Part shown: piece after piece, positions 46,182-55,047 of the stretch
How the letters are laid out: each line of letters starts with the position of its first letter
How positions within the stretch are numbered: position 1 is the first letter of the stretch
Origin: Bradyrhizobium erythrophlei
Lineage (GTDB): Bacteria > Pseudomonadota > Alphaproteobacteria > Rhizobiales > Xanthobacteraceae
Direction: 5' to 3'
NCBI RefSeq assembly: GCF_900129505.1
Contig: NZ_LT670818.1
Coordinates: 5,613,001 to 5,677,000, forward strand
DNA length: 64,000 nucleotides
The notes under the pieces: generated by a model
The model's database searches: none
The model's input: only the letters and a program-made list of their open reading frames with translations
Told to the model about the DNA's origin: nothing
Position numbers and translations under genes: made by a program

Positions 46182-47747
46182 TCAATCCACATCGAACGTG
46201 ACGCCTTGGGCGAGCGGCAGCGTGCGGCCATAGTTGATCGTGTTGGTGGCGCGGCGCATGTAGGCTTTCCATGCGTCCGACCCGGATTCACGCCCGCCGC
46301 CGGTTTCCTTCTCGCCGCCGAATGCGCCGCCGATTTCTGCGCCCGAGGGGCCGATGTTCACATTGGCGATCCCGCAATCGGAGCCGCGCGGCGACAGGAA
46401 GGCTTCAGCCTCGCGCAGATCGTTGGTGAAGATCGAAGACGACAGGCCCTGCGGAACGGCATTGTGCAATTCGATCACGGCATCGAAGTCGCTGTATTTG
46501 ATGACATAGAGGATCGGCGCAAAGGTCTCGCGTTCGACCGGTCCGGTCTGGCCGCCGATCTCGACCAGCGCCGGGCGGACGTAGAAAGCCGCATCCGCGC
46601 CTGCGACGGTGACACGGTCGCCGCCGACAATGGCGGCACCCGCGGCCTTGGCTTCGCCGAGGGCGCGCTGCATCGATTCGTAAGCGAGGCCGTCAATGAG
46701 AGGGCCGACCAGATTGCCGGTGAGGGGATTGCCGACTGAGACGGACGCGTAGACATTCTTCAGGCGCGGCACGAAGCTGTCGTAGATGCTCTCGTGAACG
46801 AAGAGGCGGCGCAGGGTGGTGCAGCGCTGGCCGGCCGTGCCCATTGCCGCGAAGGCGACTCCGCGCAGCGTCAGGTCGAGATCGGCCGTCGGCGTGACCA
46901 CCGCCGCATTGTTGCCGCCGAGCTCCAGAATGGCACGGGCAAAGCGCTGCGCGAGCTTCGGAGCGACGGCGCGTCCCATGGCGGTCGAACCGGTCGCCGA
47001 GACCAGGGGAACCCTGGGGTTGTTGACGAGGGCCTCACCGATCTCGCGCCCTCCGACCAGCACGGCGGACAACCCGTCGGGCGCCGAGCCGCCATCGGCC
47101 TTGAAGCGCCTCAGAGCGCGTCCGAACAGCGCGTCCGCCGCCAAGGCGGTGAGAGGAGTCTTCTCTGACGGCTTCCAGACGACGCTGTTGCCGCAGACCA
47201 GTGCCAGCGCGGCATTCCATGACCAGACCGCGACCGGGAAATTGAACGCCGAGATGATGCCGGCGACGCCGAGCGGATGCCAGGTCTCCGCCATGCGGTG
47301 CTCGTGGCGTTCCGTGGCGATCGTCAAACCGTAGAGCTGGCGGGAAAGCCCCACGGCGTAGTCGCAAATGTCGATCATCTCCTGGACTTCGCCGAGACCT
47401 TCGGACTCGATCTTGCCGGCCTCGATGGAAACGAGCCGGCCGAGCGTGCGCTTGTTGCTGCGCAGCTCTTTGCCAAGCAGCCGCACCAGTTCGCCGCGCT
47501 TGGGACTTGGGATCAGGCGCCATCCGAGGAAAGCCGCATGAGCCTTTTCGATGGTCGAGGTCGCGCCGGCGGTATCGACCTCCCTGACATGCGCCACGGT
47601 TTCGCCGGTGATCGGGGTCTTCGCAACCAGCGTGCCACCGGTATAGCTGACGGGTTCGACACCGAGCTCAACCAGAAGCGCGTCGACCTCGGCCTTGAGC
47701 GAGAGGTTTCCGGCCTGGGCGGATGGTTTGATCGTATTGACTGACAT
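46182..47747 (-). CDS. ALDH7-type aldehyde dehydrogenase (piperideine-6-carboxylate/aminoadipate semialdehyde dehydrogenase-like)
   Basis: 521 residues. Family blocks: AGIISAFNFPVAVWSWNAALALVCGN (about 160-185), KPSEKTPLTALA, catalytic Glu in AILELGGNN and catalytic Cys in MGTAGQRCTTLRRLFVHESI. The end SGSDAWKAYMRRATNTINYG is typical of the antiquitin group, where it helps bind the amino-semialdehyde substrate. The expected reaction is oxidation of aminoadipate semialdehyde with NAD in lysine breakdown, but related enzymes oxidise other aldehydes. No lysine-pathway gene is adjacent. Confidence 0.9.
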   Translation of the reverse strand: MSVNTIKPSAQAGNLSLKAEVDALLVELGVEPVSYTGGTLVAKTPITGETVAHVREVDTAGATSTIEKAHAAFLGWRLIPSPKRGELVRLLGKELRSNKRTLGRLVSIEAGKIESEGLGEVQEMIDICDYAVGLSRQLYGLTIATERHEHRMAETWHPLGVAGIISAFNFPVAVWSWNAALALVCGNSVVWKPSEKTPLTALAADALFGRALRRFKADGGSAPDGLSAVLVGGREIGEALVNNPRVPLVSATGSTAMGRAVAPKLAQRFARAILELGGNNAAVVTPTADLDLTLRGVAFAAMGTAGQRCTTLRRLFVHESIYDSFVPRLKNVYASVSVGNPLTGNLVGPLIDGLAYESMQRALGEAKAAGAAIVGGDRVTVAGADAAFYVRPALVEIGGQTGPVERETFAPILYVIKYSDFDAVIELHNAVPQGLSSSIFTNDLREAEAFLSPRGSDCGIANVNIGPSGAEIGGAFGGEKETGGGRESGSDAWKAYMRRATNTINYGRTLPLAQGVTFDVD

Positions 47748-48017
47748 GAGGGGCTCTTTCCAAGGGTTCGCGTTAATTTCAAAGGGGCTGCTGTCAGCGG
47801 TTGGCTGGAGACTTCACGATCGTTCTCCGTCAGGCGCTGGCCTTGAAGGCGATCTGCGGCGACCCCAGCCGGATCAGCGCCCGCTCCAAAGAGGCGCTTT
47901 CCGAGAAAGCCGGGTGCGGCAAGACCAAGCCTTAGCTGGAGTGAAGCCGGCTTGTCTGTCAATGCAACGAGCATTCGATCCGCGCCGGCCGCGCCAATCA
48001 AAGAAACGCCAAGCGCT

Positions 48018-48194
48018 CTAGTCTTCGTCCGGCTCGCGCACGACCGGCGGTTCGTCGGCGCGGTCCCCTTCCTCTTCGTCCTCGTCCTCTTCGTCTTCAT
48101 CAGGACCTCGGGGCGGCATCATGTTGCCCATGATCACCAAGGGACTCCAGTCGATCAACCTGGTGGAAAATTCCTCGGGGATGTGTGGGGTCAT
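48018..48194 (-). CDS. Small, highly acidic protein, hypothetical
   Basis: 58 residues, start ATG at 48192-48194 preceded by GAGGAG. The N-half reads MTPHIPEEFSTRLIDWSPLV; the C-half is an Asp/Glu run (DEDEEDEDEEE) followed by GDRADEPPVVREPDED. The good ribosome site and a clean stop support a real gene. I do not know its role. Acidic tails of this type occur in DNA-mimic, chaperone-like or metal-binding peptides. Confidence 0.6.
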   Translation of the reverse strand: MTPHIPEEFSTRLIDWSPLVIMGNMMPPRGPDEDEEDEDEEEGDRADEPPVVREPDED

Positions 48195-48404
48195 GTTGTT
48201 GCTCCTCGGGTGTGGACCCTAGGGGATTTTACCCCTTCTGCTGTCATTCGGCATTGACCCCTTCACCGTTGGGTAGATCAATAGCTTAGCTCGTCGATCG
48301 GCGTCGGGACCCCAGGCCGCCGATTAACATCCTCAACCCTGGCACGCAGTTTCGCGACCGGCGTCTGATGGCGCTACGGCGTCTCCACTGCCTCCGAGGG
48401 ACGC

Positions 48405-49097
48405 TCACGTCCTCTCGGGGCTGCGAGCGCGCGCCGTCGGCCGGTCTTCAGGCTTAGGCGTCTGGCCCAGCGCTTTCTCCAGGATCCAGCGCGCAGTTGC
48501 TCGCACCTGTTCCAGGTTGATGGCGTCACCTTCGAGCAGCCACTGGATCGCGATCCCGCGGAGCATTCCCACGAGAACGAGAGCAATTGTTTCGGTGTTC
48601 ACTTCGCGCGGGTGCTTTCCGATCCTGGTTTCGTCGATGCTTTGCTCAAATGCTTGTCTCAGCTGAAGATTGTGCTCGGCATAGTCGGCGCGATCAGGCG
48701 ATTCCAGGGTCAAGGCTTCGGTCAGCAAGATATAGAGCGCGCGTCCGCCCTCGTCGGCGTGGGAGACCCAGTCCAGATAGGCATCGAATGCGTCGATCGG
48801 GCGTCGCGCCGAGGCATGTGGCTCCCATGTGTCGTAGGACTGCTGGCGTATGGTCATCCTGACGTTTCGGATGAACTCGGCGCGTGAGCCAAACCGGGCC
48901 CCGGCCATCGCATGGCTGAAACCGGAACATCGTCCGACTTCCGCCAGCGAGAAGTTCGAGCCCCGTCTGGCAATCAGGCCAACGGCGCCCTTCAGCAGCT
49001 GCTCGTCCGAGGCGGCCCGCCGCTCCTGCTGGGTGCGCTTCGATTTGGTGGTGCGCGCGGCGCGCTTTGGCGGTTGAGTTTTTTTGCGTGCTGTCAT
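48405..49097 (-). CDS. TetR/AcrR family transcriptional regulator
   Basis: The start at MTARKKTQPPKRAARTTKSK gives 230 residues with a basic, lysine/arginine-rich N-terminal arm. The HTH is SDEQLLKGAVGLIARRGSNFSLAEVGRCSGFSHAMAGARFGSRAEFI, a slightly diverged TetR motif. The ligand domain includes DAYLDWVSHADEGGRALYILLTEAL. It is divergent from the RidA-Rieske cluster with a TAGTTG-N5-CAACTA dyad in the gap, so it probably controls that cluster. Confidence 0.88.
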   Translation of the reverse strand: MTARKKTQPPKRAARTTKSKRTQQERRAASDEQLLKGAVGLIARRGSNFSLAEVGRCSGFSHAMAGARFGSRAEFIRNVRMTIRQQSYDTWEPHASARRPIDAFDAYLDWVSHADEGGRALYILLTEALTLESPDRADYAEHNLQLRQAFEQSIDETRIGKHPREVNTETIALVLVGMLRGIAIQWLLEGDAINLEQVRATARWILEKALGQTPKPEDRPTARARSPERT

Positions 49098-49174
49098 TCC
49101 GGGCGTCACCTGCTTTGGCCGACGTCGTTACTGCGAGCCTTAGAGCGCTTGCGAAGGCGAGTCAAACATGATAG

Positions 49175-49191
49175 TAGTTGATAAACAACTA
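49175..49191. promoter_or_regulatory. TetR-type operator TAGTTG-N5-CAACTA
   Basis: A perfect 6-bp inverted repeat with 5-nt spacer in an AT-rich patch between the divergent tetR gene and the catabolic cluster. Length and position fit a TetR dimer site. Confidence 0.65.
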
Positions 49192-49284
49192 AGATAATTG
49201 TGCATCCGCTGCTCCACTCGCCGTCGGCGATCTGAGGGGTTGCGGTGAGATGCGGAGAGCGACCAACGCGAAGCGGAGAGGAAA

Positions 49285-49701
49285 ATGTCCAAGAGTACGA
49301 ACGGCGCGACGCAGCGCACCGCTGTCTACGTCAGCGGGATGAGTTTCAGGGGAATGCCGGTTCCGTTCGGGAGTCGTAAGGGCCCGCTGTTCGCCTCGAG
49401 TGGCATTCCGGGCAGCGATCCAGAGACAGAGCTTTTTCCTGAAGATGGGGCCCTTCAGGTCAAATTCCTGTTTGCAAACATCAAGCGCGGGATCGAGGCC
49501 GCCGGTGGCAGCCTCGAGGACATCATCAAATGCACCTTCCATCTTCGCGATGAAGAGATCCGCCAGCATCTCAATGCAAGCTGGGAGGAGTCGTTTCCGG
49601 ACCCGGCCAGCCGTCCGGCACGCCACACGCTGATGCTGCATAATTTCCCGCGAGAGATCGCCGTCATGGCCGAATTCCTCGCCGTTCTTCCCGCGAACTG
49701 A
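49285..49701 (+). CDS. RidA (YjgF/UK114) family protein
   Basis: 138 residues. PVPFGSRKGPLFASSGIPGSDPETELFP and VKFLFANIKRGIEAAGGSLEDIIKCTFHLRDEEI are the Rid-family core, with an extended N-terminus. Canonical RidA proteins hydrolyse enamines/imines. A subgroup in aromatic pathways works as 2-aminomuconate deaminase. Being the first gene of the Rieske cluster suggests a dedicated catabolic role, possibly deamination, rather than housekeeping. The usual catalytic Arg is not clearly placed in this variant. Confidence 0.82.
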   Translation: MSKSTNGATQRTAVYVSGMSFRGMPVPFGSRKGPLFASSGIPGSDPETELFPEDGALQVKFLFANIKRGIEAAGGSLEDIIKCTFHLRDEEIRQHLNASWEESFPDPASRPARHTLMLHNFPREIAVMAEFLAVLPAN

Positions 49702-49719
49702 CAAGGAAAGGTCAAGGCG

Positions 49720-51039
49720 ATGAGTGCGATTTCCGGCGCGCGGACGACCGGTCCGGCGAATGCGAAACCCTGGATCTTGGAAAACAAGGGCGAGGGGCGG
49801 TTTGACGTGCGAAGGGCGGCGTTTACGGCTGATCTCGTCGAAGCGGAAATGAGAGGCATCTTCGACCACTCCTGGCTTTACGTCGGGCACGAGTCCGAGA
49901 TTCCAAACAGCGGCGATTTCGTCACGCGCACCGTTGCCGGGCGGCCGCTGGTGCTGGTGCGGTCGTCGGATGGGATGATCCGCGTGCTGCAGAATTCGTG
50001 CTCGCACCGCGGAGCAGAGGTGTGCCGCGAGCGGCGCGGAAATTCGCGGCTGTTCGTTTGCCCGTACCACGCTTGGACCTTTCAGAATGATGGCCAATTG
50101 CGGGGCACGTCGTTTCCGGACGGCGTCTCGAAGGGCTTCGACCGCAAGCGGATGGGGCTGAAGACGCCGCCGCGGACGGAGATCTACCGCGACCTGGTGT
50201 TCGTTAGTTTCGATCGCGACATCGTCGACCTGCAAACCTATCTGGGGCGGGCGAAGGACTATCTCGACCAGATTCTCGATCAGGGGGAGTCCGGCACCGA
50301 GATCGTCGAGGGCACCCACGAATATTCGATCGATGCAAACTGGAAGCTGCTGATCGAGAACAGCATCGATGGCTATCACGCGCCATCGACGCACCAGCGC
50401 TATTTCGACTATCTGAAGCGGAATTCCGGCAGCATCGACCGGGGGCCTCAGCGCTATTCGCGCGGAATGGACCTCGGCAACGGGCATGCGCTCATGACGG
50501 GTGAAGCGACGTTCCCGCGTCCCGTGGCGCTGTGGGCGTCCATGTTGGGAGACGAGGCACAACCGGAGCTCGATCGGGTGATGAAGAGGCTGGTGGAGCG
50601 GTTTGGTCCCGATCGCGCCGATCGGATCGCGACCCACTCGCGAAATCTCTTCATTTTCCCCAACCTGATCATCAACGACGTTCAGGCGATCACCGTCCGG
50701 ACCTTCTTTCCGATCCGGCCAGATCGGATGAGCGTGATTTCATGGGCTCTCGCGCCAAGGAACGAGCCGGAGGGCCTGAGAAAGGTTCGACTGGACAGCT
50801 ATCTGAGCTTCCTTGGCCCTGGCGGCTTTGCAACGCCTGACGACATCGAGCTTCTGGAAAGCTGCCAGCGCGGCTTCGCCAATCGCGAGGCCGAATGGTC
50901 GGACTTGTCTCGTGGCATGAGCGACGCGGAGCCGGACATGTTGAGCGAGGAGCAGATGCGGGCCTTCTGGCGGCGGTGGGACCACATGATGCGTGACGAC
51001 GGAGCGCCGGCGTCGACAGTGGCAGGAGAGCGCATATGA
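49720..51039 (+). CDS. Rieske non-haem iron oxygenase, alpha subunit
   Basis: 439 residues. The [2Fe-2S] Rieske motif is Cys94-x-His96-x17-Cys114-x2-His117 (NSCSHRGAEVC ... FVCPYHAW). The mononuclear iron site includes ENSIDGYHAPSTH with His220 and His225. A late Asp/Glu ligand is expected in the C-terminal half. The family adds one or two oxygen atoms to an aromatic ring. The beta subunit gene follows with ATGA overlap. No ferredoxin or reductase gene is found in the cluster. Confidence 0.94.
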   Translation: MSAISGARTTGPANAKPWILENKGEGRFDVRRAAFTADLVEAEMRGIFDHSWLYVGHESEIPNSGDFVTRTVAGRPLVLVRSSDGMIRVLQNSCSHRGAEVCRERRGNSRLFVCPYHAWTFQNDGQLRGTSFPDGVSKGFDRKRMGLKTPPRTEIYRDLVFVSFDRDIVDLQTYLGRAKDYLDQILDQGESGTEIVEGTHEYSIDANWKLLIENSIDGYHAPSTHQRYFDYLKRNSGSIDRGPQRYSRGMDLGNGHALMTGEATFPRPVALWASMLGDEAQPELDRVMKRLVERFGPDRADRIATHSRNLFIFPNLIINDVQAITVRTFFPIRPDRMSVISWALAPRNEPEGLRKVRLDSYLSFLGPGGFATPDDIELLESCQRGFANREAEWSDLSRGMSDAEPDMLSEEQMRAFWRRWDHMMRDDGAPASTVAGERI

Positions 51040-51521
51040 GCACGGCGTCACTGCGGTCGGAGATTGAGGATTTCCTCTATCGGGAAGCCTCGCTCCTGGA
51101 TGGTTGGCAACTCGACGAATGGCTCGGCCTGTTCGCGCCGGACACCTTCTACGGCGTGCCGTCGCCGGATGCGCCGGATTCGAATTCCGATCGCTCGCTG
51201 TATCTGATCGCTGATGATCAGACCCGGCTCGCCGATCGGGTCACGCAGCTTCTGGGGAAGGAGGTCTGGGCAGAGCGGCCGCGCTCGAGAACGCGACGGA
51301 TGATCACGAATGTCGTTCCGAACGAGACGGCGAACGGCGACATCGAGGTATGGTCGAACTTCGCGCTCTACCGAACGAGGCTCGACAAGATCGGCGTCTT
51401 CTTCGGACGGCACAACCACCTCTTGCAGCGTGTCAAGGGCGGCTTTTCGATTCGCCGAAGGCTTTCGGTGCTGGACCTCGAGTCGCTGCAATCCGTCGGC
51501 AAGATCAGCTTCATCCTGTAG
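51036..51521 (+). CDS. Rieske oxygenase, beta subunit
   Basis: 161 residues with the cone-shaped NTF2-like fold of ring-hydroxylating dioxygenase small subunits: IEDFLYREASLLDGWQLDEWLGLFAPD at the start and RTRRMITNVVPNETANGDIEVWSNFALYRTR in the middle, ending SFIL. It supports the alpha3beta3 hexamer. The start overlaps the alpha stop by four bases, so the subunits are translationally coupled. Confidence 0.93.
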   Translation: MSTASLRSEIEDFLYREASLLDGWQLDEWLGLFAPDTFYGVPSPDAPDSNSDRSLYLIADDQTRLADRVTQLLGKEVWAERPRSRTRRMITNVVPNETANGDIEVWSNFALYRTRLDKIGVFFGRHNHLLQRVKGGFSIRRRLSVLDLESLQSVGKISFIL

Positions 51522-51529
51522 GCGATCAG

Positions 51530-52591
51530 ATGAGCAAGCAAACCCGGCGATGGGTGCTGGCACAACGACCCCATGGCGTCGTTCAGTCCGACGATTTCCG
51601 TCTCGAGACCGTGCCTCTTGGCGCTCTGCAGCCCGGGCAGGTCCATGTCCGGGCGGTTGCCTTCGGCAATGCGCCAGCCATGCGCGAATGGATGGATGAG
51701 TACAGTGAGGGAACGGCACCTCCCATTCTCGTCGGGGAGCCGCTGCGCGGAGGCGGGGTCGCGGTCGTCGTCCATTCGGCCCATTCCGAGTTTCGGGAAG
51801 GCGACATTGTCACGGGGCTGATGGATTGGTGCGAGGAGGCGATCATCGATCCGCACCAGGTCTGGCCGCGTGATGCGAAAGCCTGGGCGGGCGCCAGGAG
51901 ATATCGGCTGCTGGATGCGGGCTCAGATCCAGGGTTGGCGCTGGGTGTCTTGGGCGGCAATGGGTTGGCCGCGTATTTCGGAATCATGGATGTCGCGCAA
52001 CCAAAGGCGGGCGAGACCGTGGTCGTTTCCGCTGCAGCCGGGTCGGTAGGATCAATTGCGGGTCAAATCGCGCGGATTTGCGGTGCGCGCGTCATCGGCA
52101 TTGCCGGCGGCAAAGGCAAGATCCGGCAACTTGTCGAAGATCTGGGATTCGACGCGGGTATCGATCGATCCGCGCCTGACTTCGCCCTGCAGCTTCGGAA
52201 CGCCTGTCCCGAAGGCATCAATGTCTATTTCGACAACGTGCAGGGCGAAGTGCTCGACACTTGCCTCGAGCACCTGGCCAAGGGTGGTCGCGTCGCGATG
52301 TGCGGCGGCGTTTCGGTGCTGAACGAGGACGGGGGGCGCGCGCGCTATAATTTGATGCGCGTGGTGTGGAAGCGCGCGCGACTGCAGGGATTCAGCATCT
52401 TCGAATATTCCGAGCAAAAGCGGCATGAAGCGCTTGAGCAACTCGGGCAATGGATCCAGCAGGGCCGACTTCGCATTATCCAGGAGCACAGGCACGGCTT
52501 CGATCAGCTGCCCCGGGCGTTCATCGATCTATTGGCGGGCCGGAGTTCCGGCAGCCAGGTCGTCTGGATGCGCGGGACCGATCTCAAGTAA
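51530..52591 (+). CDS. NADP-dependent MDR oxidoreductase (LTB4DH/enone reductase type)
   Basis: The start MSKQTRRWVLAQRPHGVVQS lies 8 nt after the beta-subunit stop and gives 353 residues. GNAPAMREWMDEYSEG, GVLGGNGLAAYFGIMDVAQPKAGETVVVSAAAGSVGSIAGQIARI and NVYFDNVQGEVLDTCLEHL are the typical features of the leukotriene B4 12-hydroxydehydrogenase/YncB group, which reduces activated double bonds with NADPH. In this cluster it may reduce an unsaturated ring or ring-opened intermediate. A second MDR of the same type follows. Confidence 0.92.
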   Translation: MSKQTRRWVLAQRPHGVVQSDDFRLETVPLGALQPGQVHVRAVAFGNAPAMREWMDEYSEGTAPPILVGEPLRGGGVAVVVHSAHSEFREGDIVTGLMDWCEEAIIDPHQVWPRDAKAWAGARRYRLLDAGSDPGLALGVLGGNGLAAYFGIMDVAQPKAGETVVVSAAAGSVGSIAGQIARICGARVIGIAGGKGKIRQLVEDLGFDAGIDRSAPDFALQLRNACPEGINVYFDNVQGEVLDTCLEHLAKGGRVAMCGGVSVLNEDGGRARYNLMRVVWKRARLQGFSIFEYSEQKRHEALEQLGQWIQQGRLRIIQEHRHGFDQLPRAFIDLLAGRSSGSQVVWMRGTDLK

Positions 52592-52624
52592 CCTCAGCCA
52601 CTCAGGCCGGCAACAGGAAGCGCC

Positions 52625-54112
52625 ATGAACCCGACCATGACCCCGGAAGAAGCGGCCGATCGCCTCGCTATCAGGGAACTGATCGACGCCTATGCCCATT
52701 GCGCCGACCGGCGCGACGCAAGCGGGCAGATGGCGCTCTTCACTGAGGACACGGCGTTTCACGTTTTCATGGACAGTCGCTCGTCCGAGCCGACCTACGT
52801 CCTCCACGGCCGCAGCGCGCTTGCGCCTGTCTTCGCTGATTTGAACCAATATCAGGCGACGACGCATTTCAACGGCCAGAGCACCATCCGCCTCGATGGT
52901 GACGGAGCGACCGGTGAAAGCTACTGCATTGCCCATCACGTGAGCCTGGACGGCGACAAGCGCACCCTGATGATCGCGTCGATCCGTTACCTGGACAAGT
53001 TCGTGAAGCAGGACGGCGCTTGGCTCTTCGCCGAGCGCAAGCTCATGGTCGACTGGACCGAAACACGCAGCTCGGCTCCCAAGCGCGGCGAGACAGGAAA
53101 GGCGGCAGCAATGAAAAACCGGCAAGTATGGCTATGTTCACGCCCCAACGGAATTCCGCAGCCGACGGACTTTGCGCTACGCGAGGCGGAGGTGCCGAGG
53201 ATTTCGGACGGCGAGTTCCTCGTTCGCAACATCTTCCTGTCGGCAGATCCGGCAATGCGCGGTTGGATTGCCGACAAGAGCACCTATTGGCCGAGGATAG
53301 AAGTTGGCGACACCATGCGCGCATTCTCGGTCGGGGAGGTGATCGAATCGCGAAGTCCTGGCTATGCAGCTGGCGACAAGGTCATGGGTATATTCGGCTG
53401 GCAGGACTATGCCGCAGCCAAACCGCAGCAGGTCATGCGGAAGGTCCTCGAAGATGATCTTCCCCTGTCGCTCTCGCTCGGCGTGCTCGGACTGAACGGC
53501 CTGACGGCCTATTTTGGTCTGCTGGACGTCTGCCGGCCGAAGACCGGGGAAACCGTCGTGGTCTCGACGGCCGCCGGTGGGGTTGGCTCTGCCGTGGGCC
53601 AGATCGCGAAGATCAAGGGGTGTCGTACCATCGGGTTCGCCGGTGGTGCGGAGAAAGTCCGGCAGTGCATCGAAGAGTTCGGCTACGATTCCGCCGTCGA
53701 TTACAAGTCGACGGCGGATCTTGATGGAGCGATCGCCCGGCTTTGCCCCCATGGCATCGACGCGTTCTTCGACAACACGTCCGGTGCAATTCACGATGCC
53801 GTTGTCCGGCAGATCAATGTCGGAGCGCGCATCGCTATTTGCGGGACCGCCTCGTATGCGAGCTGGGATCCCTGGAACGAGGGACCGCGGCCGGAGCGGC
53901 ATCTGCTCGTCAAGCGCGCAATCATGCAGGGCTTCCTCACCACCGATTTTGCTCCACGGTATGAAGAAGCCATTGCCGCGCTGGCTGGCTGGATTCGTTC
54001 CGGCAAGCTTCGGTATCGCGAGGACATGCAGGAAGGCATCGAGGCCGCTCCCGCATCGATTGCGATGCTCTACGTCGGGGAGAACCGGGGCAAGCTGGTC
54101 ATCAGATTGTAG
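52625..54112 (+). CDS. Fusion of SnoaL-like domain and NADP-dependent MDR oxidoreductase
   Basis: 495 residues. Residues 1-150 form a SnoaL/NTF2-like domain (LAIRELIDAYAHCADRRDAS, FTEDTAFHVFMD, GESYCIAHHVSLDGDKRTLM). From Met163 (MKNRQVWLCSRPNG) a complete LTB4DH-type MDR follows with SADPAMRGWIADKS, GVLGLNGLTAYFGLLDVCRPKTGETVVVSTAAGGVGSAVGQIA and FFDNTSG. Met163 is preceded by AGGAAAGG at a good distance, so a separate MDR could also be made from 53111. There is no stop between the two parts. Confidence 0.88.
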   Translation: MNPTMTPEEAADRLAIRELIDAYAHCADRRDASGQMALFTEDTAFHVFMDSRSSEPTYVLHGRSALAPVFADLNQYQATTHFNGQSTIRLDGDGATGESYCIAHHVSLDGDKRTLMIASIRYLDKFVKQDGAWLFAERKLMVDWTETRSSAPKRGETGKAAAMKNRQVWLCSRPNGIPQPTDFALREAEVPRISDGEFLVRNIFLSADPAMRGWIADKSTYWPRIEVGDTMRAFSVGEVIESRSPGYAAGDKVMGIFGWQDYAAAKPQQVMRKVLEDDLPLSLSLGVLGLNGLTAYFGLLDVCRPKTGETVVVSTAAGGVGSAVGQIAKIKGCRTIGFAGGAEKVRQCIEEFGYDSAVDYKSTADLDGAIARLCPHGIDAFFDNTSGAIHDAVVRQINVGARIAICGTASYASWDPWNEGPRPERHLLVKRAIMQGFLTTDFAPRYEEAIAALAGWIRSGKLRYREDMQEGIEAAPASIAMLYVGENRGKLVIRL

Positions 54113-54154
54113 CGACACCCGGTTTGCCCATGCCGGGCGGGAGCTGGCAGGTCG

Positions 54155-54931
54155 TCAGGCGGATGCCGTGCTGCGCTTGCGTTTTAGACCTGGGCCTTCA
54201 GACGTATTAGTCTCGCCTGGTTTTGCCCTGGAGGATCTCGCAGGCAGCTCGCCCTGAGACGATACGGCGTCGAGAACGACCTTTGCGGTTTTTTGCAAAT
54301 GCGCGTTCATCAGTGCGACCGCGTGTTCGCTGTCCCGCGCCAAAGCGGCCTCTGCAATCTCGCGATGTTCCTTATCGAGGTCTCGATCCACCTTAGACAA
54401 GGGACCGGTAAACCACCGGTAGCGTGCAGAATGATTGAAAAGAACCGCTCGCAGATGAAGAAGCCACGGGCTTCCGCATCCCGCTGCGAGGGCTTCGTGA
54501 AAGATCTCATGGGCCTTCGCATATTCGTTGCTATAGCGGCGCGCGGCCTTGTCTGCCCATACCGGCGTATTCGTCAGGCGATGCAGCGCGGCGACCACCT
54601 GCGACTGCCACTCGATTCCACCTTTCTCGATCGCGCCTTGAAGACAGAGCGCCTCAATGCTGCATCGAACGTCGGTCAGATCGCGAAGGGCATCGACCGA
54701 CAGTGGCGCGACGCGGAAGCCTCGCTGCGGTTCGCTGACGACAAACCCCTCCGATGCGAGGCGCGACAGCGCCTCACGCACGGCGCTCGAGCCGACCGCA
54801 AAGCGACGGCACAAATCGTCGATCTTCAGTTTCTCTCCGGGCGCGAAGTTGCACGCGAGCAGTTCAGAGCGAAGCTCCGCATAGGCTCCGTGGGTGAGGC
54901 TTGTGGGTGATTCCATGGTGCTCATAGCCAT
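54155..54931 (-). CDS. GntR family regulator (FCD subfamily)
   Basis: The start is uncertain among ATGs near 54931 and a GTG at 54955; about 258 residues. The winged HTH is AYAELRSELLACNFAPGEKLKIDDLCRRFAVGSSAVREALSRLASEGFV. The FCD effector domain has LTDVRCSIEALCLQGAI, AHEIFHEALAAGCGSPWLLHL and EHREIAEAALARDSEHAVALMNAHLQKTA with the His/Asp metal ligands. It is divergent from the FAH-hydrolase operon and probably represses it through three ATGCAT boxes. Confidence 0.9.
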   Translation of the reverse strand: MAMSTMESPTSLTHGAYAELRSELLACNFAPGEKLKIDDLCRRFAVGSSAVREALSRLASEGFVVSEPQRGFRVAPLSVDALRDLTDVRCSIEALCLQGAIEKGGIEWQSQVVAALHRLTNTPVWADKAARRYSNEYAKAHEIFHEALAAGCGSPWLLHLRAVLFNHSARYRWFTGPLSKVDRDLDKEHREIAEAALARDSEHAVALMNAHLQKTAKVVLDAVSSQGELPARSSRAKPGETNTSEGPGLKRKRSTASA

Positions 54932-54963
54932 ACCGGACGGAATGACGAGAGTCACTTGTAAAT

Positions 54964-55006
54964 ATGCATACTTTAGAAATTATGCATTTTCTATTGTAAT
55001 ATGCAT
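54964..55006. promoter_or_regulatory. Three ATGCAT boxes, probable GntR operator
   Basis: ATGCAT occurs at 54964-54969, 54982-54987 and 55001-55006, with starts 18 and 19 bp apart in a very AT-rich stretch between the divergent gntR and FAH-hydrolase genes. Each is palindromic and the last two share TATGCATTTT. Such regular spacing fits cooperative dimer binding. Confidence 0.7.
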
Positions 55007-55047
55007 TTTATGTGATATAGGAGATCGCACACGGAGGAAAACGCCCC

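Noticed and set aside
47748..48017. Possible gene between the aldehyde dehydrogenase and acidic protein genes
   Set aside because: The only open minus-strand frame is Leu/Ala/Arg-rich without motif, and it overlaps both neighbours out of frame.
49189..50637. Minus-strand open frame of 482 codons
   Set aside because: It lies antisense to the RidA and Rieske alpha genes, is rich in Arg and His, and has no domain: a shadow of high-GC codon use.
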